Origin: a virus | Length of the DNA: 23,836 nucleotides | Reading direction: 5' to 3' (one strand) | Virus record (IMG/VR): IMGVR_UViG_3300032053_010050 | Span: 1-23,836 of that record | Part shown: piece after piece, positions 1-6,420 of the stretch | Layout: every line of letters begins with the position of its first letter | How positions within the stretch are numbered: the stretch's first letter is position 1 | Program-made: the position numbers and the translations under genes | The notes under the pieces: model-generated | Database searches by the model: none | What the model saw: only the letters and a program-made list of their open reading frames with translations | Told to the model about the DNA's origin: nothing

Positions 1-581
1 TCTTTCAATCCACATTCTTTGCAAAGCTTTTCGACTTCTTCTTTAATAACACTTCTGACGCCTTCCATTAATTTTCCCATAGGTTTACCTTTCGTTGGCG
101 GCTCAATACTAGTTTCTCTGCCCGTAACATTATCTTCCATATCCTCTGGTTCTGTCTGAACTCCCGATATCTTGTTCGCCCACATAACCGCAGTTGAAGC
201 GTCTAATTGATTATAAACATCTTCTTCTGAGCTATCAGGTTGCACACCGCTCTCCATTGGACCCGGTTTATATATTCTGGATAATTGTGATAATGCTGCG
301 TACTCTGGAGAGCCTTGCCCACCATGATTGTCTGCCAGCCACCAATATAAGGCTGGAATAACATCGTTCTCTTCATATTGAGCGCTCCAAGGCTTTTCAT
401 TTTCGTGGGAGGTTTCCTCAACTGGAAGCCTATCAGGATTTAGTTTATTGTCCGCCGTTCTTAAGGGAACTTTGCGTGCCACTTGAGTTGATGGGCGCTC
501 CTCTTGTCCAAGTCGTCTTAATGGTTCAACCTTGGGTTGGGTTAAATTGGGGTTTCTTTTGAATTTATCAATCATTGTCAT
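1..581 (-). CDS. Hypothetical phage protein, 3' end cut by the window edge
   Basis: An open frame runs from an ATG at 581 to the left edge with no stop, giving 193 codons; the C-terminus lies outside the window. The start reads MTMIDKFKRNPN and a second ATG at 575 is also possible. An AAAGGA Shine-Dalgarno-like stretch lies about 12 bases upstream. The protein is hydrophilic and probably partly disordered at the N-terminus, with a Trp/Tyr-rich central stretch (PALYWWLADNHGGQG, about residues 80-95), then an acidic linker and a helical, Cys-containing end (EEVEKLCKECGLK). I do not recognise the family. The mix of low-complexity linker and C-terminal amphipathic helix resembles the acidic protein at 6421-7233, and both follow a CTATTTAT element, so a virion or assembly role is possible; that is inference. 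The overlapping 72-residue frame at 203-421 is a shadow. Confidence 0.7.
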   Translation of the reverse strand, partial: MTMIDKFKRNPNLTQPKVEPLRRLGQEERPSTQVARKVPLRTADNKLNPDRLPVEETSHENEKPWSAQYEENDVIPALYWWLADNHGGQGSPEYAALSQLSRIYKPGPMESGVQPDSSEEDVYNQLDASTAVMWANKISGVQTEPEDMEDNVTGRETSIEPPTKGKPMGKLMEGVRSVIKEEVEKLCKECGLK

Positions 582-613
582 TATTTTCTTTATTCCTTTC
601 GCATAGTTATTCT

Positions 614-621
614 ATAAATAG
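614..621 (-). promoter_or_regulatory. CTATTTAT element in the gap before the left-edge gene
   Basis: On the coding strand this reads CTATTTAT and is followed by AGAATAAC. It sits in the 52-base gap between the stop at 634 and the start codon at 581, ending 32 bases before the ATG. The same octamer occupies the gaps at 3232-3239 and 7269-7276. It could be a late-type promoter core. On the other strand the site reads TATAAATAG, which contains the T4 late-promoter consensus TATAAATA, so orientation is uncertain. Confidence 0.35.
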
Positions 622-633
622 GCAGAAAGTATA

Positions 634-903
634 TCAAATAGCAGAAATTATTTCAATTCCTCGGGCAGTTAATTGCCACGATTGATCACCTGGATAACTA
701 CAGTTAAATCCTATAAGTTTTATTAATTCTTTCTTTTCGAGATAAAAGAAAACCTCTGACACGACAGCATTTGAAAACGTCGCCATCTCTGTTACATCTT
801 TTTGATAAAAAGGCGCAGATTGGCAACCTTCGCGATTAACAAAAAACTTAATGATTGAAAGAACCTTTTTTTGATGATAGCTAAATTCCTGTTTGTTTTC
901 CAT
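634..903 (-). CDS. Small winged-helix-like protein (putative regulator)
   Basis: An 89-residue soluble protein. The order of elements is an N-terminal helix (HQKKVLSIIKFFVNREG), a helical pair (YQKDVTEMATFSNAVVSEVFFYLEKKELI) and a C-terminal beta-like strand pair ending WQLTARGIEIISAI. A helix-turn-helix followed by 'LT.RG.e.i' is typical of winged-helix regulators such as MarR/PadR-like and phage replication-initiator wings. No specific family is recognised. It starts at ATG 903 inside the last codons of the upstream membrane-protein gene (23-base overlap), and the nearest Shine-Dalgarno-like sequence (AAGGAG) is about 15 bases away, so translation is probably coupled. Calling it a DNA-binding protein is inference from predicted fold. 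Confidence 0.62.
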   Translation of the reverse strand: MENKQEFSYHQKKVLSIIKFFVNREGCQSAPFYQKDVTEMATFSNAVVSEVFFYLEKKELIKLIGFNCSYPGDQSWQLTARGIEIISAI

Positions 904-1216
904 TAGTTATAACTGTTTCTCCTTTTTCAAGCTCTAACATCTTGACAACATTGGCCAAAGTCTTTATACTATCCTCAAGTTCCACCATGGACGAGTATAA
1001 ATGACCAAGAATAAAAGAAACAATTATAAGATAACTTGTCAAAAACCAGCCCAACAATGTAAAAGCACTGGGCAAATCCAACATCAACAATATTGCGAAT
1101 ATCCCACCAATTACCAGCCTATTCCTTTGCTTTCTTCTAATCTCTTTAATAGTAGAGTTAATGCCTTCAATTTGCCTATCCATATCGCCAGGGTCAACAT
1201 CAAACATGAGAATCAT
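881..1216 (-). CDS. Small membrane protein with two transmembrane helices
   Basis: A 111-residue protein. I start it at ATG 1216, which overlaps the upstream stop as ATGA and follows AAGGTGGG closely; the frame extends upstream only to a TTG at 1249. A second ATG at 1207 (MFDVDPGD) is also possible. A short acidic N-terminus leads to a basic helix (IKEIRRKQRNRLV), then two hydrophobic segments: GGIFAILLMLDLPSAFTLLG and an adjacent WFLTSYLIIVSFILGHLY. A C-terminal coiled-coil-like stretch follows (MVELEDSIKTLANVVKMLELEKG). Two helices joined by a short turn and flanked by charged segments recall holin-like topology. It is far from the amidase, so a lysis role is only one option; membrane anchoring is all the sequence supports. 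Confidence 0.65.
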   Translation of the reverse strand: MILMFDVDPGDMDRQIEGINSTIKEIRRKQRNRLVIGGIFAILLMLDLPSAFTLLGWFLTSYLIIVSFILGHLYSSMVELEDSIKTLANVVKMLELEKGETVITNGKQTGI

Positions 1217-1635
1217 CCCACCTTGCCTCTTTTTATTCCTTTTCCCCAAATAAACTTATTTTTTTGTTGATCTGTCACCAAAACCGCTGCTAAAATCATG
1301 TCGTCTGGCATTGGAGAGCAAACCACAACTTCTGATAACTTGCCAAACATTGATTCTCTTTCTGTTTTCTCAAACTTCTTCCGCTCTGGCGGTTTATTAA
1401 GGTAGTTCATGCAAGCAATCCCAATCTCTTTTAATGTTGTACCCTTCCCTAGATAGTCACTAATTTTGCCCTCCTCTAAAACAATATAACAAGAAAAAGC
1501 CCATTTAGTTTTTCCGTAACCCTCTACACGATAAATACTGTTTGAATATCTGCCAAGACGAACTTCATGGCTAGAACCACTTTTAAACTCTAGCATTGGC
1601 CGGAGAAAACAAGGGATGTTTATTTCTGCTGTCAT
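1213..1635 (-). CDS. Hypothetical protein
   Basis: A 140-residue protein that I do not recognise. It starts at ATG 1635 overlapping the upstream stop (ATGA) and ends in the ATGA that starts the membrane-protein gene. The N-terminal half looks beta-rich (HEVRLGRYSNSIYRVEGYGK, then WAFSCYIVLEEGKIS). A helix follows (TTLKEIGIACMNYLNKPPE), then a basic linker (RKKFEKTERE) and a hydrophobic strand region (SEVVVCSPMPDDMILAAVLV). The end is very basic (GKGIKRGKVG), which could suit nucleic-acid contact. No signal peptide or membrane helix is seen. The ribosome site is poor (AGAGGA about 16 bases away), so expression probably relies on coupling. Reality is supported by its place in a chain of ATGA overlaps. 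Confidence 0.6.
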   Translation of the reverse strand: MTAEINIPCFLRPMLEFKSGSSHEVRLGRYSNSIYRVEGYGKTKWAFSCYIVLEEGKISDYLGKGTTLKEIGIACMNYLNKPPERKKFEKTERESMFGKLSEVVVCSPMPDDMILAAVLVTDQQKNKFIWGKGIKRGKVG

Positions 1636-2006
1636 TTGGTTACAAAGCCGTCCTCTGGCTTGGGGCAGCCCCCCTCCCCTGCTACCACGGTACTACCACC
1701 GCCCCACCCCTTCTCTATCGGTACTGCCGACCCGTCCTTGTAGGATTGATATGCCATCATCTGCACGTCGGCCTCTTCAATAAGAGCATATAATTCTTGA
1801 AGAGATCGCATCGCATCTCCGAGTTCTACATGCGCTGCTCGAATCGATGAGTCTTCACTTTCTCGATCGAACAGCGCAGAAAGAGAATTATTAACAAACT
1901 TAGAAACATCTTCAATCTTTTGACCGGAGGTTTTTGATAGATGTTCGTGAATCAAATCAAGAACATCCTCGTCGTTACAGCTCCAGCTTAATTTAATGCG
2001 TGTCAT
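1632..2006 (-). CDS. Hypothetical helical protein with Gly-rich C-terminus
   Basis: A 124-residue protein. I choose ATG 2006 (MTRIKLSWSCNDED) over the upstream ATG at 2024, because it overlaps the previous stop as ATGA and follows a near-ideal GGAGG six bases upstream. The first 85 residues look helical, with a DUF1778/Arc-like flavour (DEDVLDLIHEHLSKTSGQ, then SKFVNNSLSALFDRE) and a later helix (HVELGDAMRSLQELYALIEE). The last 30 residues are Gly-rich and probably disordered (EKGWGGGSTVVAGEGG). I recognise no domain with confidence. It belongs to the tightly packed operon of small genes from 2905 to 634. Confidence 0.6.
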   Translation of the reverse strand: MTRIKLSWSCNDEDVLDLIHEHLSKTSGQKIEDVSKFVNNSLSALFDRESEDSSIRAAHVELGDAMRSLQELYALIEEADVQMMAYQSYKDGSAVPIEKGWGGGSTVVAGEGGCPKPEDGFVTK

Positions 2007-2281
2007 TTTGTTCCTCCATGGCACTCCTTCATTGTAATATAATCTAGCATTCTTTCAATAGCCACTTTTCGAACATCTGAATCGGGATCGTTAATAAAAG
2101 CGTCAAGTAGTTTAATAGTACATCTTTCTGCCGCAATTTTTCTAAGGCTCCATCCCATTGAGTTTTCTCCGCGATACACATAATTAGATAAAAATTCAAC
2201 GGGACACTTTTTTGCAATCATCTCCCGAACATTGGGAGAGCTATCTTTGCAACATTGTTCACAAATTTCATAGGATGTCAT
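2003..2281 (-). CDS. Small HEAT-repeat-like protein
   Basis: A 92-residue protein with two to three short helical repeats. Telling segments are SPNVREMIAKKCPVEFLSNY, WSLRKIAAERCTIKLLDAFI and PDSDVRKVAIERMLDYI. The pattern 'D.d..VRk.aaer' followed by a hydrophobic helix is the signature of HEAT/Leu-rich-variant repeats, which usually form protein-binding solenoids. It has four Cys, three of them at the N-terminus (CEQCC). It starts at ATG 2281 as ATGA with AAGG eight bases upstream, and ends in the ATGA of the next gene. The partner is unknown. The repeat style (degenerate, about 30 residues) differs from the regular 22-residue repeats of the gene at 13455-14252. Confidence 0.62.
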   Translation of the reverse strand: MTSYEICEQCCKDSSPNVREMIAKKCPVEFLSNYVYRGENSMGWSLRKIAAERCTIKLLDAFINDPDSDVRKVAIERMLDYITMKECHGGTK

Positions 2282-2532
2282 CGCTTTGCCTTTCTCTTGG
2301 AAACGCGCTTCTTTTTTAGGGCAAGCTTTTCAAGTCCCAAAGCCTCCATAATTTGTTCAGGAGTTTGCAAAACGTCCCAATCGTTTCCATCAGACATTGT
2401 GATACAGGTGGAGCTATTCCCATGTTCTTTTGGCCAACCATGAAAAGAAACAATATTCCTTGCTGAAATATAAATTGGAATCTCTCCATCCACAAGCATC
2501 AACTTAATCATTTCCACTCCTGGTATTCTCAT
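2278..2532 (-). CDS. FlbD-like small protein
   Basis: An 84-residue protein. The core from Met8 (IKLMLVDGEIPIYISARNIV ... ITMSDGNDWDVLQTPEQIME) follows the layout of the small FlbD family seen near flagellar genes and in many phages: a strand with 'DG', a strand with 'I.iN/A.nI', a strand, then 'V.eTpe.I...L'. The role of phage members is unknown. Two starts are well supported: ATG 2532 directly after the upstream TAG with GGGAGGAATAG before it, and ATG 2511 with AGGAGTGGAA before it. Family shape favours 2511, so the first seven residues are doubtful. The C-terminal tail is very basic (LKKKRVSKRKAKR), unusual for the family and suggestive of RNA or DNA contact. Confidence 0.6.
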   Translation of the reverse strand: MRIPGVEMIKLMLVDGEIPIYISARNIVSFHGWPKEHGNSSTCITMSDGNDWDVLQTPEQIMEALGLEKLALKKKRVSKRKAKR

Positions 2533-2730
2533 CTATTCCTCCCTATATTCAAATGTACCGTCTTCTTGACGGCAAAAAGAAAAAACTGATACTCTAATTG
2601 GAACGGTAGCCTCCCCATCAAAAGTGGTAATCTTTGCTGTTTTCTTTGGAACTCGATATTCAACTGGAAAGGGATATTGAACCTCGTGAAACGTGGATGT
2701 CCCATCCGAATGAACAAACTTAATTTTCAT
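2533..2730 (-). CDS. Small hypothetical beta-rich protein
   Basis: A 65-residue protein starting MKIKFVHSDGTSTFHEVQYP, with a good ribosome site (GAGG five bases upstream of ATG 2730). It appears to be all beta: 'VHSDGT', 'VEYRVPKKTAKIT', 'VPIRVSVFSFCRQEDGTFEY'. The stop TAG is followed at once by the ATG of the FlbD-like gene. No family is recognised. An overlapping frame at 2529-2717 is a shadow; this one has the better ribosome site and continues the operon spacing. Confidence 0.55.
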   Translation of the reverse strand: MKIKFVHSDGTSTFHEVQYPFPVEYRVPKKTAKITTFDGEATVPIRVSVFSFCRQEDGTFEYREE

Positions 2731-2740
2731 TAAAACCTCT

Positions 2741-2905
2741 TTATAAATTGATGATAATCACAGTTTCTTTTTTTGGGTCATCATCTTCAGGAACAGTATA
2801 TTCGATTTCGTCCAAGAAGTCAAATAACGGAATAGAAGAATCTTTTTTCTTTTGATTCTCGGCGATTATATAAGCTTCGATATCAATGTTATTTTGTGGG
2901 TTCAT
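2741..2905 (-). CDS. 54-residue acidic ORF
   Basis: A short frame of 54 codons plus TAA begins at ATG 2905 (MNPQNNIDIEAYIIAENQKK). AAGG lies nine bases upstream, and the frame overlaps the end of the membrane-protein gene by 17 bases. The middle is KDSSIPLFDFLDEIEYTV, and the end is charged then hydrophobic (PEDDDPKKETVIIINL). It fills exactly the space between two genes and has its own ribosome site, which supports it being real. Function is unknown. It carries no lipobox, so it does not look like an outer-membrane spanin partner for its neighbour. Confidence 0.5.
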   Translation of the reverse strand: MNPQNNIDIEAYIIAENQKKKDSSIPLFDFLDEIEYTVPEDDDPKKETVIIINL

Positions 2906-3212
2906 TTTTTTGAACCTTAATCTCCCACAATTGCTTTTTAATCGTGGTTAGATCTGTTTTAATACTATCAAACTTTTCGTTAACAACCTTGTTATCCCCT
3001 TTGAATCCTTCAAGATCCAATTGAGTCTGCTTTAAACCGTCTTGAAGATTTACAACTTCTTTGGATATTACCACTTGATCCATTATAAGAAATTCAATGC
3101 TCTTGTCGGCCTTCGCCTGAGACACATAAGTAAAAAGAATGAAGCCGCCAATCAAAACGGCAATCGTTACAATCTGAGGTATCACATATTTCTTTGCTAA
3201 TTCCATAACCAT
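2889..3212 (-). CDS. Membrane-anchored coiled-coil protein (i-spanin-like topology)
   Basis: A 107-residue protein when started at ATG 3212 (MVMELAKKYVIPQ); ATG 3206 is an alternative and the frame further upstream opens only with TTG. One transmembrane helix lies near residues 10-32 (PQIVTIAVLIGGFILFTYVS). It is followed by about 75 charged residues with heptad character (VVISKEVVNLQDGLKQTQLD ... NEKFDSIKTDLTTIKKQLWE). An N-terminal anchor plus an external coiled coil is the shape of inner-membrane spanins and of several phage lysis accessory proteins. The amidase is only two genes upstream, which fits a lysis role. No matching outer-membrane lipoprotein is present, so this stays inference. 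A CTATTTAT element lies in the gap before it. Confidence 0.62.
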   Translation of the reverse strand: MVMELAKKYVIPQIVTIAVLIGGFILFTYVSQAKADKSIEFLIMDQVVISKEVVNLQDGLKQTQLDLEGFKGDNKVVNEKFDSIKTDLTTIKKQLWEIKVQKNEPTK

Positions 3213-3231
3213 TATATTAATATCCCTCAAA

Positions 3232-3239
3232 ATAAATAG
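3232..3239 (-). promoter_or_regulatory. CTATTTAT element downstream of groEL
   Basis: The coding strand reads ATCTACTATTTATTTTGAGG in the short gap between the groEL stop (3249) and the membrane-protein start (3212). The octamer ends 19 bases before the ATG. It is identical to the elements at 614-621 and 7269-7276. It could be a promoter core allowing separate expression from groEL. No -35-like sequence is evident. Confidence 0.35.
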
Positions 3240-3248
3240 TAGATTAAT

Positions 3249-4874
3249 TTAGCATTTACATTTCTTTTCTTTTTCATCCGGAACTTCTACAATCGCCCCT
3301 GACATCATTAACAATGCACAGGCGGCGCTTGCCGCATTAACCAAAGACAATGACACAACCCTAGAAGGATCAACAATTCCGGCAACAAACATATCATCAA
3401 CCCATTTCCAATTTGCAAAGTCAAATCCTCCTTTGCAATCGTTATCGTAAAACTTCTTTTGCATATCTTCTGCTTTGGCCATATCTTGTTTGGCATTTTG
3501 AACCAGCTTGTGGAAGGGCCATTCAAGTGCTTTCGCAACAATTTGCAATCCAATCTTGTCCACGTTAGAGACCGTATCGCTATTTGTCAAAGAAAGCAAA
3601 TCTTTTGCGACTGCCAACTGAGTTGTTCCGCCGCCTGCAACGATTCCACCGTCGATTGCGGCCCTGACAGCTTCTAGAGCATCTTGAACTCTGTGCAGCT
3701 TTTCAATCGTTTCGGATTCTGTCTGGCCGCCAACCTTAACGATCGCTGCCCCAGAAGACAGTCTTGTAACACGATTCTGAATAACCTTTGCAAGATTTTC
3801 ATCGCTCTCTTCTTTAACTTCTCGCTTTAAGATTTCAATCCTTTCATTAATCTTTTCTTTGTCTCCTGCGCCTTTGACAATAATGGTGGAATTCTTGGAA
3901 ATTTCAATCTTCTCGGCTCGCCCTAAATCTTCCAATTTGATATCCTGCAAATTCATTCCGAGATCGCGTCTAAAATATTTACCGCCGAGGAATAAAGAAA
4001 GATCGTCGAGAATAGCCTTGCGATTTTCGCCCCAATCTGGGCATTCTACGCCGCTCGTTAACATCGTGCCCCTGGCAGCGTTAACAATTAAAGCTGCCAA
4101 AGCTTGATCTCTAATGTCCCCGATTACGACCAAAGGAGCGTTCTCGCGCGCTGCCAATTCTAATACTGGCATCAGGTCTTGAACCATAGTAAAAGAAATA
4201 TCCGAAACTAGAACCAATGGATTTGAATAAACGACAATTCCCTTTCTTGGGTCGTTAACAAACTGATTCGAGAGATAGCCTGAATTAAATTTAAAGCCGT
4301 CGATCAGAGAGAGTGTCGTGTTAAAAGAATGTGATTCTTCTATCGAGATTGCTCCGCCAACCCCAACACTATCGACTGCCCTAACTATTAAATCGCTAAT
4401 AACATCGTCTCCGTTTGAAGAAATGAGAGCAATGTTTTTAATTTCTTCGAGACTTGAAATAATCTTTGTTCTATCGTTAATGTAGGTTGCTGACCGTTGT
4501 ATCGCACGTTCAATTGATTTTTTTAGAGAAGTAACGGTAATGTAATCCTTGGCAGAATTTAACATTTCGATGGCGTTCTGTAGAATGGCGTAGGTAAGAA
4601 TTATTGAAGTGCTTGTTCCGTCGCCGCAAGAAATATTGGTAGCCGAAGCTGATTGTTTGGCAATAGTACATGCCGCATTTTCAAAAGGATCTTCAAGCTC
4701 AACAAATTTAGCTGCACTAATTCCATCTTTGGTTAAAATAATCCCATCTTTTGACTCTTGTAATAATACCGTTTTCCCGTTCGGTCCAAGAGTGTCTGAA
4801 ACAATCGAGTACAATTTCCGAACGCCTTCAAGACATTTAGTTTGAAGCTCTTTACCTGTACATATTTTTTTCAT
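3249..4874 (-). CDS. groEL: GroEL chaperonin (phage-encoded, complete)
   Basis: A group I chaperonin subunit of 541 residues (E. coli GroEL is 548). Such subunits form double-ring ATPases that fold substrates in a chamber closed by GroES. Hallmarks in order: TLGPNGKTVLL near residue 28 and DGISAAKFVELEDPFENAA near 50; GDGTSTS near 85, holding the ATP-site Asp; GYLSNQFVNDP near 197 at the start of the apical domain; VQDALEAVRAAIDGGIVAGG near 393, holding the hydrolysis Asp; and GIVDPSRVV near 490. The equatorial, intermediate and apical domains are all present, so it should be active. The usual GGM tail is replaced by a charged Cys-containing end (EKEKKCKC). ATG 4874 follows GGAGGAATAA. It lies between the amidase and a membrane protein, far from the GroES-like gene at 14301. 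It probably folds phage proteins; the substrate is unknown. Confidence 0.96.
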   Translation of the reverse strand: MKKICTGKELQTKCLEGVRKLYSIVSDTLGPNGKTVLLQESKDGIILTKDGISAAKFVELEDPFENAACTIAKQSASATNISCGDGTSTSIILTYAILQNAIEMLNSAKDYITVTSLKKSIERAIQRSATYINDRTKIISSLEEIKNIALISSNGDDVISDLIVRAVDSVGVGGAISIEESHSFNTTLSLIDGFKFNSGYLSNQFVNDPRKGIVVYSNPLVLVSDISFTMVQDLMPVLELAARENAPLVVIGDIRDQALAALIVNAARGTMLTSGVECPDWGENRKAILDDLSLFLGGKYFRRDLGMNLQDIKLEDLGRAEKIEISKNSTIIVKGAGDKEKINERIEILKREVKEESDENLAKVIQNRVTRLSSGAAIVKVGGQTESETIEKLHRVQDALEAVRAAIDGGIVAGGGTTQLAVAKDLLSLTNSDTVSNVDKIGLQIVAKALEWPFHKLVQNAKQDMAKAEDMQKKFYDNDCKGGFDFANWKWVDDMFVAGIVDPSRVVSLSLVNAASAACALLMMSGAIVEVPDEKEKKCKC

Positions 4875-4920
4875 TTATTCCTCCGGTTCTTTCCAATATC
4901 TTGCAATTTACGAAAAAAGA

Positions 4921-5706
4921 TTAAATCTCGTTAATTCTTTTTAACATTTTTTCAAAATCAAATCCAATTGGGTCTATCTTGTTAGTTGTAATCATGTAGT
5001 GGCCGATTATGCCACGATATTTGTTTAAATCTTCTTGTTTCATGGCCGTCGAAATAATTTTTCCATCTTTGTCTCGTGGAGTCTCCAATGGAATACTACA
5101 AATATTACAAACAACTTTTACCAACTCGGCGACCGCTCGCTCTTGTACATCGTAAAACCCCAAAAATGGTCCTAATTTTTGGCCATGTACGATTTCGTCC
5201 AAAATAATCGGCCTTGGGCCTATATGCTTTGTACAGTAAGGTTGAAATTTCAAAAAATAAGGATTTACGATTTCTATACCAATCGACCGGGAATTCGCTC
5301 CAGCGCAATGTTCCGTTATTTCAGCGATGTCGGCCAACTGTAGGATAACGCCATTTTCTGAAACGATGAAATTTACTCCGAGATTTCTTTCCTTTAAAAC
5401 TCTTATTGTACTTTGAGCATCTGTTGTAACCGTCCAATGTAAAACTATTAAATCATTAACCTTGTTATCTTTTTTAATTGAATTACAGCTTTTTCCATCC
5501 GGGTCGAGAAAATTAATTGTTTTCCACTGGATTGGATATTTTTGTCCTTTATAAATAATCGAATATTCTCTCTTCTCTCCAGTCGCATCAATACAGCAAT
5601 CTGTTCCTAAACCTAAACGCTCTTCTGCCGCTCTTTTCCTACACACGTCATTTTCGTCGTTAAGATCAATGATATCTTTTGTTACAATTTCTACCTTGCT
5701 AGACAT
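4921..5706 (-). CDS. N-acetylmuramoyl-L-alanine amidase (endolysin)
   Basis: A 261-residue Amidase_2/PGRP-type zinc enzyme that cuts the bond between MurNAc and L-Ala in peptidoglycan. The catalytic domain spans about residues 80-250. Candidate zinc ligands, by AmpD-type alignment, are His90 (VLHWTVT), His236 (GHYMITTNKIDP) and Asp245. The segments GVNFIVSENG and EHCAGANSRSIGIEIVNP are typical of the fold. The first 75 residues (Cys-containing, with FLDPDGKSCNS) match no cell-wall-binding domain I know and may be a small recognition module. There is no signal peptide or membrane anchor, so export would need a holin. ATG 5706 follows AGGAG. It sits between clpP-like and groEL genes. A tail-associated or remodelling role is possible, but a lysin is the simplest reading. 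Confidence 0.88.
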   Translation of the reverse strand: MSSKVEIVTKDIIDLNDENDVCRKRAAEERLGLGTDCCIDATGEKREYSIIYKGQKYPIQWKTINFLDPDGKSCNSIKKDNKVNDLIVLHWTVTTDAQSTIRVLKERNLGVNFIVSENGVILQLADIAEITEHCAGANSRSIGIEIVNPYFLKFQPYCTKHIGPRPIILDEIVHGQKLGPFLGFYDVQERAVAELVKVVCNICSIPLETPRDKDGKIISTAMKQEDLNKYRGIIGHYMITTNKIDPIGFDFEKMLKRINEI

Positions 5707-5717
5707 TGAAGCGTCTC

Positions 5718-6350
5718 CTACAATATATGATCTGCGATACTATACTTAATCGCCTCTTCTGCCGAAAAATAATAATTAACTTTCTTTTTTAATATCTGCT
5801 TAATCATTTTGTCATTAACGGCAGAAGTTTCTTTTAAAATATCATAATATTTTTTCTTTGCAAGTTTTATTTCTTTGATCTCGTTAGTGATGTGCTGTAA
5901 GTCCCCAATCATTGAGCCGTCCACCGATATATCGTGCAAAAGTATCCGACAATTTTTCCCAAGAAATCGATAGCCAACTGTTCCAGCAGACAATAACGGA
6001 ACTCCGGCTGAAAATACCTTTCCAACCCCAACTGTTTTAATTATTACCCCTTTCGATTTTGCATGTTCGATTACATCGTAAAGAGCAAACATATCTTCTG
6101 TGTTGCCGCCAGCAGTTGAAATATAAAACGTAAATGGAATTTGTTTGTTAACGTCTTCTTCTTCAAGTTCTTCAAGTATGTGAACATATTGAAGAATTGC
6201 AAAGATTGCGCCAGCACAAGAAGATTCTTCAACCGGACCATATAAGCCAACTACCGAAATTCCTAAATTCGCGATTGAGGGAAGCGTTTCACAATCTTCA
6301 CAAGATTCATCGTTATTTTCTTCGGCTTCTGCTGCTAAAATTTTAAACAT
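5718..6350 (-). CDS. ClpP-like serine protease with Ser-His-Asn active site
   Basis: A 210-residue protein of the S14/ClpP-crotonase fold. I start it at ATG 6350, with GGAGG seven bases upstream; the extended frame opens only with TTG. Landmarks are FYISTAGGNTEDMFALYDVI (ClpP INSPGG region), GKVFSAGVPLLSAG with nucleophile Ser114, and RILLHD with His139. The C-terminal SAEEAIKYSIADHIL matches ClpP SAEEA..YGLVD. The residue matching catalytic Asp171 of E. coli ClpP is Asn192 (KKVNYYFSAEEA). The N-terminus is short, acidic and Cys-containing (ESCEDCE), not a normal ClpP propeptide. The family degrades proteins with an AAA+ partner or matures phage heads. No Clp ATPase is in the window, and the acidic protein just upstream could be a substrate or scaffold; that is inference. 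Confidence 0.85.
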   Translation of the reverse strand: MFKILAAEAEENNDESCEDCETLPSIANLGISVVGLYGPVEESSCAGAIFAILQYVHILEELEEEDVNKQIPFTFYISTAGGNTEDMFALYDVIEHAKSKGVIIKTVGVGKVFSAGVPLLSAGTVGYRFLGKNCRILLHDISVDGSMIGDLQHITNEIKEIKLAKKKYYDILKETSAVNDKMIKQILKKKVNYYFSAEEAIKYSIADHIL

Positions 6351-6389
6351 TATTATTCCTCCATAGATCAAGTATATCCTATGTTTTGG

Positions 6390-6398
6390 ATAAAATAG
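6390..6398 (-). promoter_or_regulatory. Degenerate CTATTTTAT element before the clpP-like gene
   Basis: The coding strand reads TTTTCTATTTTATCC in the gap between the acidic-protein stop (6421) and the clpP-like ATG (6350). It differs from the CTATTTAT elements by one inserted T and lies about 40 bases before the start codon. A TATACT hexamer lies between it and the ribosome site (GGATATACTTG) and is an alternative -10, though its -35 region is poor. Confidence 0.22.
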
Positions 6399-6420
6399 AA
6401 AATTTATTAATAGGAATTAA

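Noticed and set aside
203-421. A 72-codon minus-strand frame near the left edge
   Set aside because: It overlaps, in another frame, the longer open frame 581-1 that has a better start and runs through the window edge.
881-903. Overlaps of exactly 23 bases at 881-903, 12606-12628 and 22119-22141
   Set aside because: The overlapped sequences do not resemble one another, and 23 is one of several lengths allowed by the frame offset. I take it as coincidence.
4875-4920. Gap before groEL searched for a heat-shock operator (CIRCE) or promoter
   Set aside because: No inverted repeat of the CIRCE type and no convincing promoter is present; only the GGAGG ribosome site is clear.
6369-6397. TATACT with upstream TCTATT as a sigma70 promoter for the clpP-like gene
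   Set aside because: The -10 hexamer is good but the -35 candidate is poor. I kept only the low-confidence CTATTTTAT entry for this gap.
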